Of a stretch of 64,000 nt of DNA, positions 46,583 through 54,801 are shown one piece after another. Numbering within the stretch: position 1 is the first letter of the stretch; the number at the start of each line of letters is the position of its first letter. Below the pieces are notes generated by a model that did not search any database, was not told where the DNA came from, and worked only from the letters and a program-made list of their open reading frames with translations. This stretch comes from Streptomyces ficellus (lineage in GTDB: Bacteria; Actinomycetota; Actinomycetes; Streptomycetales; Streptomycetaceae), in the NCBI RefSeq assembly GCF_030406405.1, contig NZ_JAUEPL010000006.1:159012-223011 (forward strand). The letters are read 5' to 3'. A program made the position numbers and the translations under genes.

Positions 46583-46675
46583 CCTCACGCGGCCCCCGGA
46601 GCTCCATACGCGGGGGTCCCGGCCCTCACGCGGGCCCCGGAGCTCCATGCGCGGGTCCCGGCCCTCACGCGTGGG
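46583..46675. repeat. About 40-bp tandem duplication in the 46363-46777 gap
   Basis: Copies beginning CCTCACGCGG at 46583, 46624 and (partial) 46663 share CCCCGGAGCTCCAT.CGCGGG then TCCCGGC. A short CCTCACGCGGCCC precursor lies at 46565. The 415-nt gap holds no gene; it consists of this array, the 8-bp array and GC-rich filler, and must carry the promoter of the lysozyme-like gene. Confidence 0.8.
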
Positions 46676-46777
46676 CCACGGATGGCCACAGCTCCCGGAG
46701 CGTGCGTACCGTCTCGTCCCCGGGCTCCTCGCATCGCGCCGCGCCGGGCCGGGCCCGGCCGGAGGGCGGGGGAGGGG

Positions 46778-47554
46778 TCAGGCCAGGCCCCGCAGGTGCT
46801 CAAGGCCCGATGCCAGCAGCGGCGGCAGGTCGGCCGCCTGCGGATACCACCGCTTCTCGTACTCCCAGCAGGCCCAGCCCTGACCGCGCAGCAGGGACAG
46901 GCACTCGGCGAGCGGCAGCACCCCGGCGCCGAGCGCGACCGGCGTGGTGTCCTGCGTCGAGGCGATGTCCTTGACCTGGACGTACCCCAGGTACGGCGCC
47001 AGCACGGCGTGGGTCGCCACCGGGTCCTCGCCGGCCAGCCACGGGTGCATCACGTCCCACAGCGCGCCCACGTTCTTGTGGCCGACCGCGCCCACGATCC
47101 GGGCCACGTCCGCGCCCGTGCGGTGCGAGTCGTGCGTCTCCACCAGGATGCGTACGTCCAGATCCGCCGCGATCTCGGCCGCCACGCCGAGGCGCCGGGC
47201 CGCCGTCGCGTCCGTCTCCGCCGGGTCCTGTTCGCCGCCGCCCGGGAAGACGCGGACGTACGACGCGCCCAGGTCCGCCGCGAGGTACAGCAGCCCGTGC
47301 AGCTCCTCGTACACGCCCTCGTCGTCACCGGCCTCGGCGACCCGCGCGTACCCGGCGACGGTCAGGATCTCGACCCCCGCCCGGGCGAACTCCTCGACCA
47401 CCGCCCGCCGTTCATGGGCCACGAGCCCGGGGTGCACCGGCTCCTCGGGGTGGGCGCGCAGTTCCACGCCGTGGTAGCCGGTCTCGGCGGCGAGGCGGAC
47501 GACGTCGGGGATCGGCATCCCGGGGACACCGAGAGTGGAGAAGGCGTACTTCAC
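46778..47554 (-). CDS. Sugar phosphate isomerase/epimerase-type TIM barrel
   Basis: 258 residues from GTG 47554 (VKYAFSTLGVPGMPIPDVVR). The AP_endonuc_2/xylose-isomerase-like fold has its metal-site strands as GYHGVELRAH, RILVETHDSHRT, VGALWDVMHPWL and GWACWEYEKRWYP, so Glu/His/Asp ligands are present. Same strand as and downstream of the LacI gene, opposite to the oxidoreductase operon with another isomerase. Probable enzyme of the same carbohydrate pathway. Confidence 0.85.
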   Translation of the reverse strand: MKYAFSTLGVPGMPIPDVVRLAAETGYHGVELRAHPEEPVHPGLVAHERRAVVEEFARAGVEILTVAGYARVAEAGDDEGVYEELHGLLYLAADLGASYVRVFPGGGEQDPAETDATAARRLGVAAEIAADLDVRILVETHDSHRTGADVARIVGAVGHKNVGALWDVMHPWLAGEDPVATHAVLAPYLGYVQVKDIASTQDTTPVALGAGVLPLAECLSLLRGQGWACWEYEKRWYPQAADLPPLLASGLEHLRGLA

Positions 47555-47627
47555 GGTCGGGAGCTCCTTCAGGCCTGGCCTTCGGATCGTACGGATCGTG
47601 CGGAACCTACCCCGAGGACCCGGCCTA

Positions 47628-47740
47628 CACGTGCCCACGTGTCCGTGCCCACGTGTCCGTGCTCACGCGTCCGTGCTCACGCGTCCCTGCCCGCGTGCCC
47701 GTGCTGACGTGTCCGTGCCCTGCCCGCGTGCCCGTGCCCG
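47628..47740. repeat. 14-bp imperfect tandem repeats (CACGTGTCCGTGCC)
   Basis: About seven copies of a 14-nt unit with variants CACGCGTCCGTGCT and CGCGTGCCCGTGCT fill the gap between the LacI stop (47749) and the TIM-barrel start (47554). CACGTG and ACGCGT palindromes recur in each unit. Confidence 0.85.
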
Positions 47741-47748
47741 GTGGCGCG

Positions 47749-48807
47749 TCACCGCTGCCGCGGCCGCCCCGTGGACGAGCGGACCATCAGCTCGCCCCCG
47801 ATCGTCGCGATCCCGCGCGGCGGCGGCACCTCCGTGCCCATCGCCAGCCGCCCGGCCCGCGCCCCCGCCTCGTACAGCGGCAGCCTTACGGTGGTGAGCG
47901 CGGGCACCACGTCCACCGAGAACGGCAGGTCGTCGAAGCCCGCCACCGAGATGTCCTGCGGGATGCGCAGGCCCCGCTCCCGCAGCGCGGCGCAGGCGCC
48001 CAGCGCGACCGTGTCGTTGGCTGCGACGATCGCGGTCAGGTCCGGCTCGCGGCGCAGCAGTTCCAGCGTCGCGTCGTAGCCGGAGCGCCGGTCGTAGGTG
48101 CCGTGCGCGGTGAGCCGCTCCACGTCGCCGCCCAGCCCGGCCGCGGTCATGGCCGCGCGGTGGCCCTCCAGTCGGTGGCGGGTGGTGGTGCGCTCGGCCG
48201 GACCGGCCACGTACCCGATCCGCCGGTGGCCGAGCGTCAGCAGGTGCTCGGTCAGTCTCCGTCCGCCGCCCCGGTTGTCGAAGGTCAGCGCGGCCGTGAT
48301 CGCGTCGCCCGGCACGGGGGGCCGCCCGCACAGCACGATGCGGGTGCCGGCGTTCGCGAGCTTGGCCAGCTTGGCGGCCATCGCCGCGGTGTGTCCGGGG
48401 TCCTCCACCGCGCCGCCGGTCAGGACGACCGCCGCGGCGCGCTGGCGCTGGAGGAGGGTCAGGTAGGTCAGCTCGCGCTCGGGGGAGCCGCCGGTGTTGC
48501 AGACGACGGCCAGCTTCTCTCCGCCCGCGCGCCCGGCCGCGCCCTCACCGATCGCGTGCTGCGCGGCACCGGCCATGATCCCGAAGAAGGGGTCGGCGAT
48601 GTCGTTGACGAGGATGCCGACCAGGTCGGAGGTGGCGGCGGCGAGCGCGCTCGCGGGGCCGTTCAGTACGTAGTCCAGCTCGTCGACCGCGCGCAGCACC
48701 CGCTCCCGGGTCGAGGCCGCGACCGGGTAGTTGCCGTTGAGGACGCGGGAGACGGTGGCCGGGGACACCCGGGCGCGCGCCGCCACATCGGCCAGGGTGA
48801 CTGTCAT
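47749..48807 (-). CDS. LacI-family repressor of the sugar catabolic cluster
   Basis: 352 residues. HTH and hinge: TLADVAARARVSPATVSRVL, then NGNYPVAASTRERVLRAVDE. The periplasmic-binding-like sensor domain follows (DLVGILVNDIADPFFGIMAG; SVAGFDDLPFS; TTVRLPLYEAGARAGRLA). Diverges from the Gfo/Idh-DUF993-isomerase operon, and a LacI-type operator lies between them. Expected to repress the cluster until a sugar or glycoside metabolite binds. Confidence 0.92.
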   Translation of the reverse strand: MTVTLADVAARARVSPATVSRVLNGNYPVAASTRERVLRAVDELDYVLNGPASALAAATSDLVGILVNDIADPFFGIMAGAAQHAIGEGAAGRAGGEKLAVVCNTGGSPERELTYLTLLQRQRAAAVVLTGGAVEDPGHTAAMAAKLAKLANAGTRIVLCGRPPVPGDAITAALTFDNRGGGRRLTEHLLTLGHRRIGYVAGPAERTTTRHRLEGHRAAMTAAGLGGDVERLTAHGTYDRRSGYDATLELLRREPDLTAIVAANDTVALGACAALRERGLRIPQDISVAGFDDLPFSVDVVPALTTVRLPLYEAGARAGRLAMGTEVPPPRGIATIGGELMVRSSTGRPRQR

Positions 48808-48879
48808 CGCGTTCCTCCGAGGAGAGTCGGGCCAGGCCCTTGTACGGGCTGCTGTCGGCAGGCTAGCGTCATCAGCGAT

Positions 48880-48893
48880 AGAAAGCGCTTGCT
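48880..48893. promoter_or_regulatory. LacI-type operator
   Basis: AGAAAGCGCTTGCT: palindromic core AAGCGCTT with the central CG typical of LacI/GalR sites. It lies 73 nt upstream of the lacI start and about 200 nt upstream of the oxidoreductase start. Confidence 0.7.
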
Positions 48894-49095
48894 ACGGCGA
48901 TGCCGGGGCAAGACACCGGCAGGTCCCAGCACGGCAGAGGCGCGGATACCACACCAGCGCACCCGCCACACGCACCGCAGAGCCCCACCACCCACAGAGC
49001 CACTCCGCACCACAGACCCAGACGACCCACAGAGCAACACCACCCACAGAGCAACACCACCGCAGAGCACCGTCGAGCACAGATGGAGGACCTTC

Positions 49096-50247
49096 GTGAC
49101 ACGCAGGACAGTCCGGATCGCCATGAACGGCGTCACCGGGCGGATGGGCTACCGGCAGCACCTGGTCCGCTCCATCCTGGCCATCCGCGAACAGGGCGGC
49201 CTCGACCTCGGTGACGGCGACGTCCTGTGGCCCGAGCCGGTCCTCGTCGGCCGCCGCGAGCACGCGCTGCGCGAACTCGCCGACCGCCACGGGCTGACCG
49301 AATGGTCCACCGACCTGGACGCCGTCCTCGCCGACGAGGCAACGGACGTCTACTTCGACGCGCAGGTCACCTCCGCCCGCGTCGCCGCGATCACCAAGGC
49401 GATCGCGGCGGGCAAGCACGTCTACACCGAGAAGCCCACCGCCACGGACGTGGCCGGCGCCCTGGAACTGGCCCGGCTGGCGAAGAGCGCTGGCGTCAAG
49501 CACGGCGTCGTCCAGGACAAGATCTTCCTGCCGGGCCTGCTCAAGCTGAAGCGCCTCATCGACGGCGGCTTCTTCGGTGAGATCCTCTCCGTACGCGGCG
49601 AGTTCGGGTACTGGGTCTTCGAGGGCGACTGGCAGGAGGCCCAGCGCCCCTCCTGGAACTACCGCGCCGAGGACGGCGGCGGCATCGTCGTCGATATGTT
49701 CCCGCACTGGGAGTACGTCCTGCACGAGCTGTTCGGCCGCGTGACCGCGGTAACCGCGCACGTCACCACGCACATCCCGCAGCGCTGGGACGAGCAGGGC
49801 AAGCCGTACGCCGCCACCGCCGACGACGCCGCGTACGGCATCTTCCAGCTGGAGGGCGGAGCCGTCGCGCAGATCAACTCCTCGTGGGCGGTACGGGTCA
49901 ACCGCGACGAACTGGTCGAGTTCCAGGTCGACGGCACCCACGGCTCGGCCGTGGCCGGACTGCGCAACTGCCGCGTCCAGCACCGCTCCGCGACCCCCAA
50001 GCCCGTCTGGAACCCGGACCTGCCCGTCACGCACTCCTTCCGCGACCAGTGGCAGGAGGTCCCGGACAACACGGACTTCGACAACGGTTTCAAGGCCCAG
50101 TGGGCGCTGTTCCTCCGCCACATCGCGCTGGACGAGCCGTACCACTGGGACCTGCTCGCGGGCGCGCGGGGCGTCCAGCTCGCGGAGCTGGGGCTGAAGT
50201 CCTCGGCGGAGGGCCGCCGTTACGACGTACCGGAGCTGTCACTGTGA
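49096..50247 (+). CDS. Gfo/Idh/MocA-family oxidoreductase
   Basis: 383 residues from GTG 49096 with GGAGG upstream. The NAD(P)-binding Rossmann start is IAMNGVTGRMGYRQH. The family EKP motif is in HVYTEKPTA with the catalytic Lys, and the substrate domain follows (AEDGGGIVVDMFPHWEYVLH, with His as likely catalytic base). It oxidises a sugar or polyol hydroxyl. First of three overlapping genes (stop/start overlap with DUF993). Repeats of about 17 nt (ACCCACAGAGCAACACC type) at 48981-49070 precede it. Confidence 0.9.
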   Translation: MTRRTVRIAMNGVTGRMGYRQHLVRSILAIREQGGLDLGDGDVLWPEPVLVGRREHALRELADRHGLTEWSTDLDAVLADEATDVYFDAQVTSARVAAITKAIAAGKHVYTEKPTATDVAGALELARLAKSAGVKHGVVQDKIFLPGLLKLKRLIDGGFFGEILSVRGEFGYWVFEGDWQEAQRPSWNYRAEDGGGIVVDMFPHWEYVLHELFGRVTAVTAHVTTHIPQRWDEQGKPYAATADDAAYGIFQLEGGAVAQINSSWAVRVNRDELVEFQVDGTHGSAVAGLRNCRVQHRSATPKPVWNPDLPVTHSFRDQWQEVPDNTDFDNGFKAQWALFLRHIALDEPYHWDLLAGARGVQLAELGLKSSAEGRRYDVPELSL

Positions 50248-51401
50248 CGATCAGACTTCCGCACGGCACGTACGAACCGCGTACCGAGGCCGTCTCCTTC
50301 ACGACCGGTGGCACCACCGGTGGCGCGGCCTTGGCCTCCCGTACGGTGTTCTCCGCCGCCCACGTCGTCGCGGACCCTTCCGCGGACGTCTCGCCCGACG
50401 ACCCGGCGGCCGTCGACTGGGACACCACCCTCGCCTTCCGCCGCCACCTGTGGGCGCACGGGCTCGGCGTCGCCGAGGCCATGGACACCGCCCAGCGTGG
50501 CATGGGCCTGGACTGGGCGGGCGCGGCCGAGCTGATCCGCCGCTCGGCGGCCGAGGCGAAGGCGGTCGGTGGCCGGATCGCGGCGGGCGTCGGCACCGAC
50601 CAGCTGACGGGCGGCCCGGCGGACCTGGCCACCGTCCGGGCCGCGTACGAGGAACAGCTCTCCCTGGTCGAGGACGCGGGCGCCCAGCCCATCCTCATGG
50701 CCTCCCGAGCGCTCGCGGCCACCGCCCGGACCCCCGACGACTATCTGACCCTCTACACCCACCTCCTCCGCCAGGCGAGCGAGCCGGTGATCCTGCACTG
50801 GCTGGGCCCCATGTTCGATCCGGCCCTGGAGGGCTACTGGGGCTCGCCGGACCTGGACACGGCCACCGACACCTTCCTGAAGGTCATCGCCGAGCACCCG
50901 GACAAGGTCGACGGCATCAAGGTCTCCCTGCTCGACGCGGAGCGCGAGGTCGCCCTGCGCCGCCGCCTCCCGCACGGCGTGCGCTGCTACACGGGCGACG
51001 ACTTCCACTACCCCGAGCTGATCGCGGGTGACGACCAGGGCTTCAGCCACGCGCTGCTCGGCATCTTCGACCCGCTGGCCCCGCTGGCGGCGGAGGCGGT
51101 CCGCCGTCTCGACACCGGCGACACGGCGGCCTTCCGCGCCCTCCTTAACCCGAGCGTCCCCCTCTCCCGCCACCTCTTCCAGACCCCGACCCGCTTCTAC
51201 AAGACGGGCGTAGTCTTTCTCGCCTGGCTGGCGGGCCACCAGGACCACTTCACGATGGTCGGCGGCCTGCAATCGGCACGCTCACTGCCGCATCTGGCGC
51301 GGGCGTACCAACTGGCCGATGAACTGGGCCTGTTTCCGGACCCGGGCCTGGCCGAGTCCCGTATGAGATCCCTTCTCAAGGTCTACGGAGTCACCCAGTG
51401 A
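50244..51401 (+). CDS. DUF993 protein (dihydrodipicolinate synthase/aldolase superfamily)
   Basis: 385 residues. GTG start overlapping the upstream TGA. The TIM-barrel pattern includes AAGVGTDQLTGG, PILMASRALAATA, VILHWLGPMFDPALEGYWGS then KVDGIKVSLLDA, where Lys in DGIKVS sits at the position of a Schiff-base lysine in the DHDPS/NAL superfamily. No reaction is established for DUF993 that I know of. Placement between a dehydrogenase and an isomerase suggests a retro-aldol or dehydration step on an oxidised sugar. Confidence 0.85.
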   Translation: MTIRLPHGTYEPRTEAVSFTTGGTTGGAALASRTVFSAAHVVADPSADVSPDDPAAVDWDTTLAFRRHLWAHGLGVAEAMDTAQRGMGLDWAGAAELIRRSAAEAKAVGGRIAAGVGTDQLTGGPADLATVRAAYEEQLSLVEDAGAQPILMASRALAATARTPDDYLTLYTHLLRQASEPVILHWLGPMFDPALEGYWGSPDLDTATDTFLKVIAEHPDKVDGIKVSLLDAEREVALRRRLPHGVRCYTGDDFHYPELIAGDDQGFSHALLGIFDPLAPLAAEAVRRLDTGDTAAFRALLNPSVPLSRHLFQTPTRFYKTGVVFLAWLAGHQDHFTMVGGLQSARSLPHLARAYQLADELGLFPDPGLAESRMRSLLKVYGVTQ

Positions 51402-52210
51402 CCGACCTCGCCCGCTTCAGCATCAACCAGATGACGGTCAAGCAGCTGGCCCTGCCGGAGCTGACGGAGGCCTGCGTACGCCTCGGCATCCCCGGCATCG
51501 GCCTGTGGCGCGAGCCTGTCCAGTCGTACGGAGTCGAGGCCACGGCCAAGCTGGTGCGCGACGCCGGCCTGACCGTCACCACGCTGTGCCGGGGCGGCTT
51601 CTTCACCACCGTGACCGACCTGGACGACAACAGGGCGGCCATCGACGAGGCGGCCACCCTGGGCACGGACACCCTGGTCCTGGTCTCCGGCGGCCTGCCG
51701 CCCGGCAGCAAGGACCTGCCGGCCGCCCGCCACGTCATCGCCGAGGCCCTGACCGAACTGGCCCCCTACGCGGCCGCTCGCGGCGTACGCCTCGCCATCG
51801 AACCCCTGCACCCCATGTACGCGGCCGACCGCTGCGCGGTCTCCACCCTCGACCAGGCCCTCGCCCTCGCGGAGCCCTTCCCGGCCTCCCAGGTCGGCGT
51901 GGTCGTCGACACCTACCACATCTGGTGGGACGACCGCGCCCCGGCAGCCGTCGCCCGCGCCGGCGCCCAGGGCCGCATCCACGCCTTCCAACTCGCCGAC
52001 TGGACCACCCCGCTACCCGCCGGCGTCCTCACCGGCCGCGGCCAACTCGGCGACGGCACGATCGACCTGCGCGCCTGGCGCCAACTGGTCGACGCCGCGG
52101 GCTACACCGGCCCCATCGAAGTGGAGCTCTTCAACGACACCCTGTGGGCCCGGGACGGCGTCGAGGCCCTGGCGGAGACGACCCGCCGCTACATCCGCCA
52201 CGCGCTCTAG
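51398..52210 (+). CDS. Sugar phosphate isomerase/epimerase (TIM barrel)
   Basis: 270 residues, GTG overlapping the previous stop (GTGA). Barrel strands carry GIPGIGLWREPVQSYG, GVRLAIEPLHPMYAADRCAV (Glu, His), VGVVVDTYHIWWD (Asp, His), GRIHAFQLADW and PIEVELFND (Glu), a full set of divalent-metal ligands. Third gene of the LacI-controlled operon. Epimerase, isomerase and beta-eliminase activities are all known in this fold. Confidence 0.88.
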   Translation: MTDLARFSINQMTVKQLALPELTEACVRLGIPGIGLWREPVQSYGVEATAKLVRDAGLTVTTLCRGGFFTTVTDLDDNRAAIDEAATLGTDTLVLVSGGLPPGSKDLPAARHVIAEALTELAPYAAARGVRLAIEPLHPMYAADRCAVSTLDQALALAEPFPASQVGVVVDTYHIWWDDRAPAAVARAGAQGRIHAFQLADWTTPLPAGVLTGRGQLGDGTIDLRAWRQLVDAAGYTGPIEVELFNDTLWARDGVEALAETTRRYIRHAL

Positions 52211-52296
52211 GCCGCCCACCGCCCGCGCCCGGACGACAAAAAAATTACTCGCCGCATCCGTGCAACCGTTCCACAGTGACGAGTGTCGTACATGTC

Positions 52297-52380
52297 GGCA
52301 GGGCTTCGGGGAGGGATCTGGGGGGATCAGGAAGCCCTGCCGGGAGGGAAGCACGCGGGGCCCGGTCCACGGACCGGGCC
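52297..52380 (+). ncRNA. Candidate structured small RNA or leader: two strong stem-loops
   Basis: In a 288-nt gap with no gene, GGCAGGGCTTC (52297-52307) pairs perfectly with GAAGCCCTGCC (52331-52341) around a G-rich 23-nt loop. After an 18-nt spacer, GGCCCGGTCC and GGACCGGGCC (52359-52380) form a second perfect stem followed by TCTTG, resembling a terminator. The sequence just upstream (52240-52295) is AT-richer and could carry a promoter. On the minus strand the loop is C-rich. A double terminator of the preceding operon is the main alternative. Confidence 0.4.
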
Positions 52381-52498
52381 TCTTGATGCACCTCCAGAGC
52401 GATTTCGGCGTACGGCAGCAGGCGGCCGCGTACGGGTCGAACAGTAAGTCCTGCTGATCTGTGGCCTCCGGCGAAATGGCGCTTAACGGACTGCAGGC

Positions 52499-53086
52499 TC
52501 ACTCGCTGCCGATACGGTCGCGAACATGGTCGGGGAGCGGATACTCACGTTCACGCGGAATCATGCCCTCGACCGCCTTGTGATGCCCTGCTGTGACAGC
52601 CCGGTGGATCTCTCTCACCGTCTGGGTGACATCCTTGATGTCGACAATCCAGTCATCCACATAGCGCGTAACAGCCTCTCCAGAGAGCCCAATCTGGATG
52701 GCGCGACCAGGCAAGGGATTGAGATTCAAATCCCTGTCGGGGTCCCACTGGATGCGAACCGGGCTGGAGCGAAGCTGCGCTCGCCAGTCCTCTTCCGATG
52801 TGAAGTGATTCCGGTCATAGTGGCTGAGGCATGAATGAGAAAGGGCCCACTCGAAGCCCTCTCGAGTGATATCAATGGCAAGAACCCGATCTTGGTCGGT
52901 CTTTGTTGCCCAGCCCGATCGGTACATCATCCACAGGAACGAGGGTTTGATCCAGGTCATGCGCGTGACTTTGAAGGGCGCGACAAAGGTGCCGGCCGAT
53001 AGAGCCGGAATGGCGATTCTGTCCGCGTACGCCTGGTACACCGTGATGGTCTCAGGAGTAAAAGCAGCACGGACGTGACGAGTCAT
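52499..53086 (-). CDS. DUF4291 family protein
   Basis: 195 residues from ATG 53086, which overlaps the preceding stop (ATGA) and has AGGAG upstream. DUF4291 hallmarks are plain: TITVYQAYADRIAIPALSAG then TRMTWIKPSFLWMMYRSGWATK, VLAIDITREGFEWALSHSCLSH and IQWDPDRDLNLNPLPGRAIQ. The biochemical role is not settled to my knowledge. The gene has visibly lower G+C and looser codon choice than its neighbours, suggesting acquisition. Coupled to the chimeric gene upstream. Confidence 0.9.
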   Translation of the reverse strand: MTRHVRAAFTPETITVYQAYADRIAIPALSAGTFVAPFKVTRMTWIKPSFLWMMYRSGWATKTDQDRVLAIDITREGFEWALSHSCLSHYDRNHFTSEEDWRAQLRSSPVRIQWDPDRDLNLNPLPGRAIQIGLSGEAVTRYVDDWIVDIKDVTQTVREIHRAVTAGHHKAVEGMIPREREYPLPDHVRDRIGSE

Positions 53087-53991
53087 GCGGAAGGCTCCTG
53101 TGCCCATACCTCGGGCCCTCTCAGAACTGGGCCATCAATCGTCCGTGCACCACAGGTGTACAGGAGCCAGCGCAGATCTTCCCAAGCGAAAAATGGCTCG
53201 CCCCACGTGTCGGTCCAAACCCTCAACCGACCGTCCGGCAGTGAAGTGAGGTCCCACCAGCTCCAACCCCTGACCTCGAGCTCCGGATCGAAACGATACA
53301 GCCAATTCTGCAGTTCCCACGGAGCGCTACCGGTTTCTTCGGAGTAGCGTCGGCTCCCAGCCTGTGCGAATGGCTCTGCGGGCCCTTCGGCGCCCCGACA
53401 TGCGTTAATAAACCACTCCGGCAGACTGTGGACCGGAATGTCCTCGTCGGCGAACTCCTGGGACATTGCCAGAGTCAGCACGGATCGCATAACATTGCGC
53501 AGGCGATCCGCGTAGGCAGTGGCGCTGCCATCCAGTGTCAGGTCGAAATGCGCAAGGAGTGGCGGCGCTGAACCGAAATCTGGACGCTCAGAGGTTCGCG
53601 ACCGTTCCATTTTTATATCTTCGATCTCGTGCAACATGCGAGCATCCCCTATTTCTGCGTTCAGGGAGTTCACTCTGATCTTGACCGCGTCCTTGACGTA
53701 CTGTTCCCGCTCGGCGTACGACCCCGCCGACAGGCCGACCCCCTGCGCGAAGGCGTTCCCGCGCAGGGTCAGCGCGCGGACCCCCCACTCCCAGCGGTCG
53801 CAGAACGTCTGGAACTCCGCCGTCAGACCCCCGTGGCCCAGCTCCATCCCCGACAACGCAAGATCCGAAAACCCCCGCCCCGCCGACGCCTCGCCGATCA
53901 TGCCGAGGTCCTTGAGCTCGGCATGCGCCAGGTTGATGCCGTTCGTGATGTCCACAAGCGCCTGTTTCGGCGCCTCAAGATCCCCGCCCAT
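53083..53991 (-). CDS. Chimeric protein: WXG/ESX-like N-terminus joined to an unrelated acidic C-terminal domain
   Basis: 302 residues. Residues 1-120 (APKQALVDITNGINLAHAEL; CDRWEWGVRALTLRGNAFAQ) are the helical WxG-containing N-terminus found on secreted actinobacterial polymorphic toxins. From about residue 120 the sequence changes to a domain ending WSWWDLTSLPDGRLRVWTDT then WGEPFFAWEDLRWLLYTCGA, which reads like a cytosolic immunity-type protein. G+C falls at the same point (about 53640-53690). Its ATG overlaps the stop of the SseB-like gene (TAATG). Most simply a deletion or recombination fusion. Function unknown. Confidence 0.6.
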   Translation of the reverse strand: MGGDLEAPKQALVDITNGINLAHAELKDLGMIGEASAGRGFSDLALSGMELGHGGLTAEFQTFCDRWEWGVRALTLRGNAFAQGVGLSAGSYAEREQYVKDAVKIRVNSLNAEIGDARMLHEIEDIKMERSRTSERPDFGSAPPLLAHFDLTLDGSATAYADRLRNVMRSVLTLAMSQEFADEDIPVHSLPEWFINACRGAEGPAEPFAQAGSRRYSEETGSAPWELQNWLYRFDPELEVRGWSWWDLTSLPDGRLRVWTDTWGEPFFAWEDLRWLLYTCGARTIDGPVLRGPEVWAQEPSA

Positions 53992-54476
53992 TACGCATCT
54001 CCCCCGAGATCGACCGCCACCGCGTCGGGCACGATGCCCTCCGCCGGCGGGAACAACATCCCCTCGTCGCTGCCCGCGTCCAGCGCCACACCCGCCGGCC
54101 CCGGAAGCATCGGCACCATCACATCCAGCAGCCGCGCACCCAGAATCGTCCGGTACGTCCACTCCCGCTGCGCTTCACCCCGCGCGCGGGCGAACCGGGC
54201 GAGCGTCTCCTCGTCCGAGAACGCACAGATCCACCGCACCCCGTTCTGCTCGGCGGTCCACAGGCTGCCGTACTCATCGAACGGGACGAGCACCGCCGTA
54301 CGCCGGAATTCGCCGAGCAGCATCGCAAACTGCCGCCGTGCGGCGGCAAGCTCATGCCCATGCTCAACCTCAGGTGCGGGCGCTGTTTGTGGTGCGGTCC
54401 AGTCGGCCAGCTCGGTCAGTTTCGAGCGCCGCTCAGGCCCCGGTATGTCATCCCCGTTGTCCATCACGCGCCGCAT
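53991..54476 (-). CDS. SseB-domain protein of a type VII/polymorphic-toxin-like locus
   Basis: 161 residues. The central AARRQFAMLLGEFRRTAVLV then GSLWTAEQNGVRWICAFSDE with the C-terminal GVALDAGSDEGMLFPPAEG matches the SseB N-terminal domain seen beside WXG-type secreted proteins in Streptomyces. A start at ATG 54464 (MDNGDD) is an alternative, as neither start has a strong RBS. Stop overlaps the next ATG. Probably an accessory or chaperone-like partner of the WXG protein. Confidence 0.65.
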   Translation of the reverse strand: MRRVMDNGDDIPGPERRSKLTELADWTAPQTAPAPEVEHGHELAAARRQFAMLLGEFRRTAVLVPFDEYGSLWTAEQNGVRWICAFSDEETLARFARARGEAQREWTYRTILGARLLDVMVPMLPGPAGVALDAGSDEGMLFPPAEGIVPDAVAVDLGGDA

Positions 54477-54576
54477 GGTGTCATGAGCGTCTTCTCGCGA
54501 GCAACGGAGGAAAGAGGGCCCTGGCCTGGCCTGTCAACTGCGCCGTGGGGACACCCGGACAGCGGGTGCTGGTGCC

Positions 54577-54801
54577 TCAGCCGGCGAGTTCACCGTTTCT
54601 CAGGGCGCTGACGAACGCCGACCAGCCGCGCGCCGAGAAGACCAGGGCCGGTCCGTGCACGTCCTTGCTGTCCCGTACGGGAACACCCGCGTGGCCACGC
54701 GCGACCTCAAGGCACTCGCCCTGACCGCCGCCACTATGGCTGGACTTGTACCACCCCGTGAGGGAGGACGAGTCGGGGACGGTGTGCTCACTGCTGACCA
54801 T
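54577..54801 (-). CDS. DUF397 small regulator partner
   Basis: 74 residues with the DUF397 pattern W-K-S-S-x-S-(10-12)-C-(V/L)-E-V: GWYKSSHSGGGQGECLEVAR then PVRDSKDVHGPALVFSARGW and FVSAL. Overlaps the XRE gene by 14 nt. In WhiJ-type loci these proteins bind and modulate the DNA-binding partner. Confidence 0.93.
   Translation of the reverse strand: MVSSEHTVPDSSSLTGWYKSSHSGGGQGECLEVARGHAGVPVRDSKDVHGPALVFSARGWSAFVSALRNGELAG

Noticed and set aside
47628..47740. The 14-bp array as a CRISPR
   Set aside because: Units are contiguous and imperfect with no spacers, and there are no cas genes.
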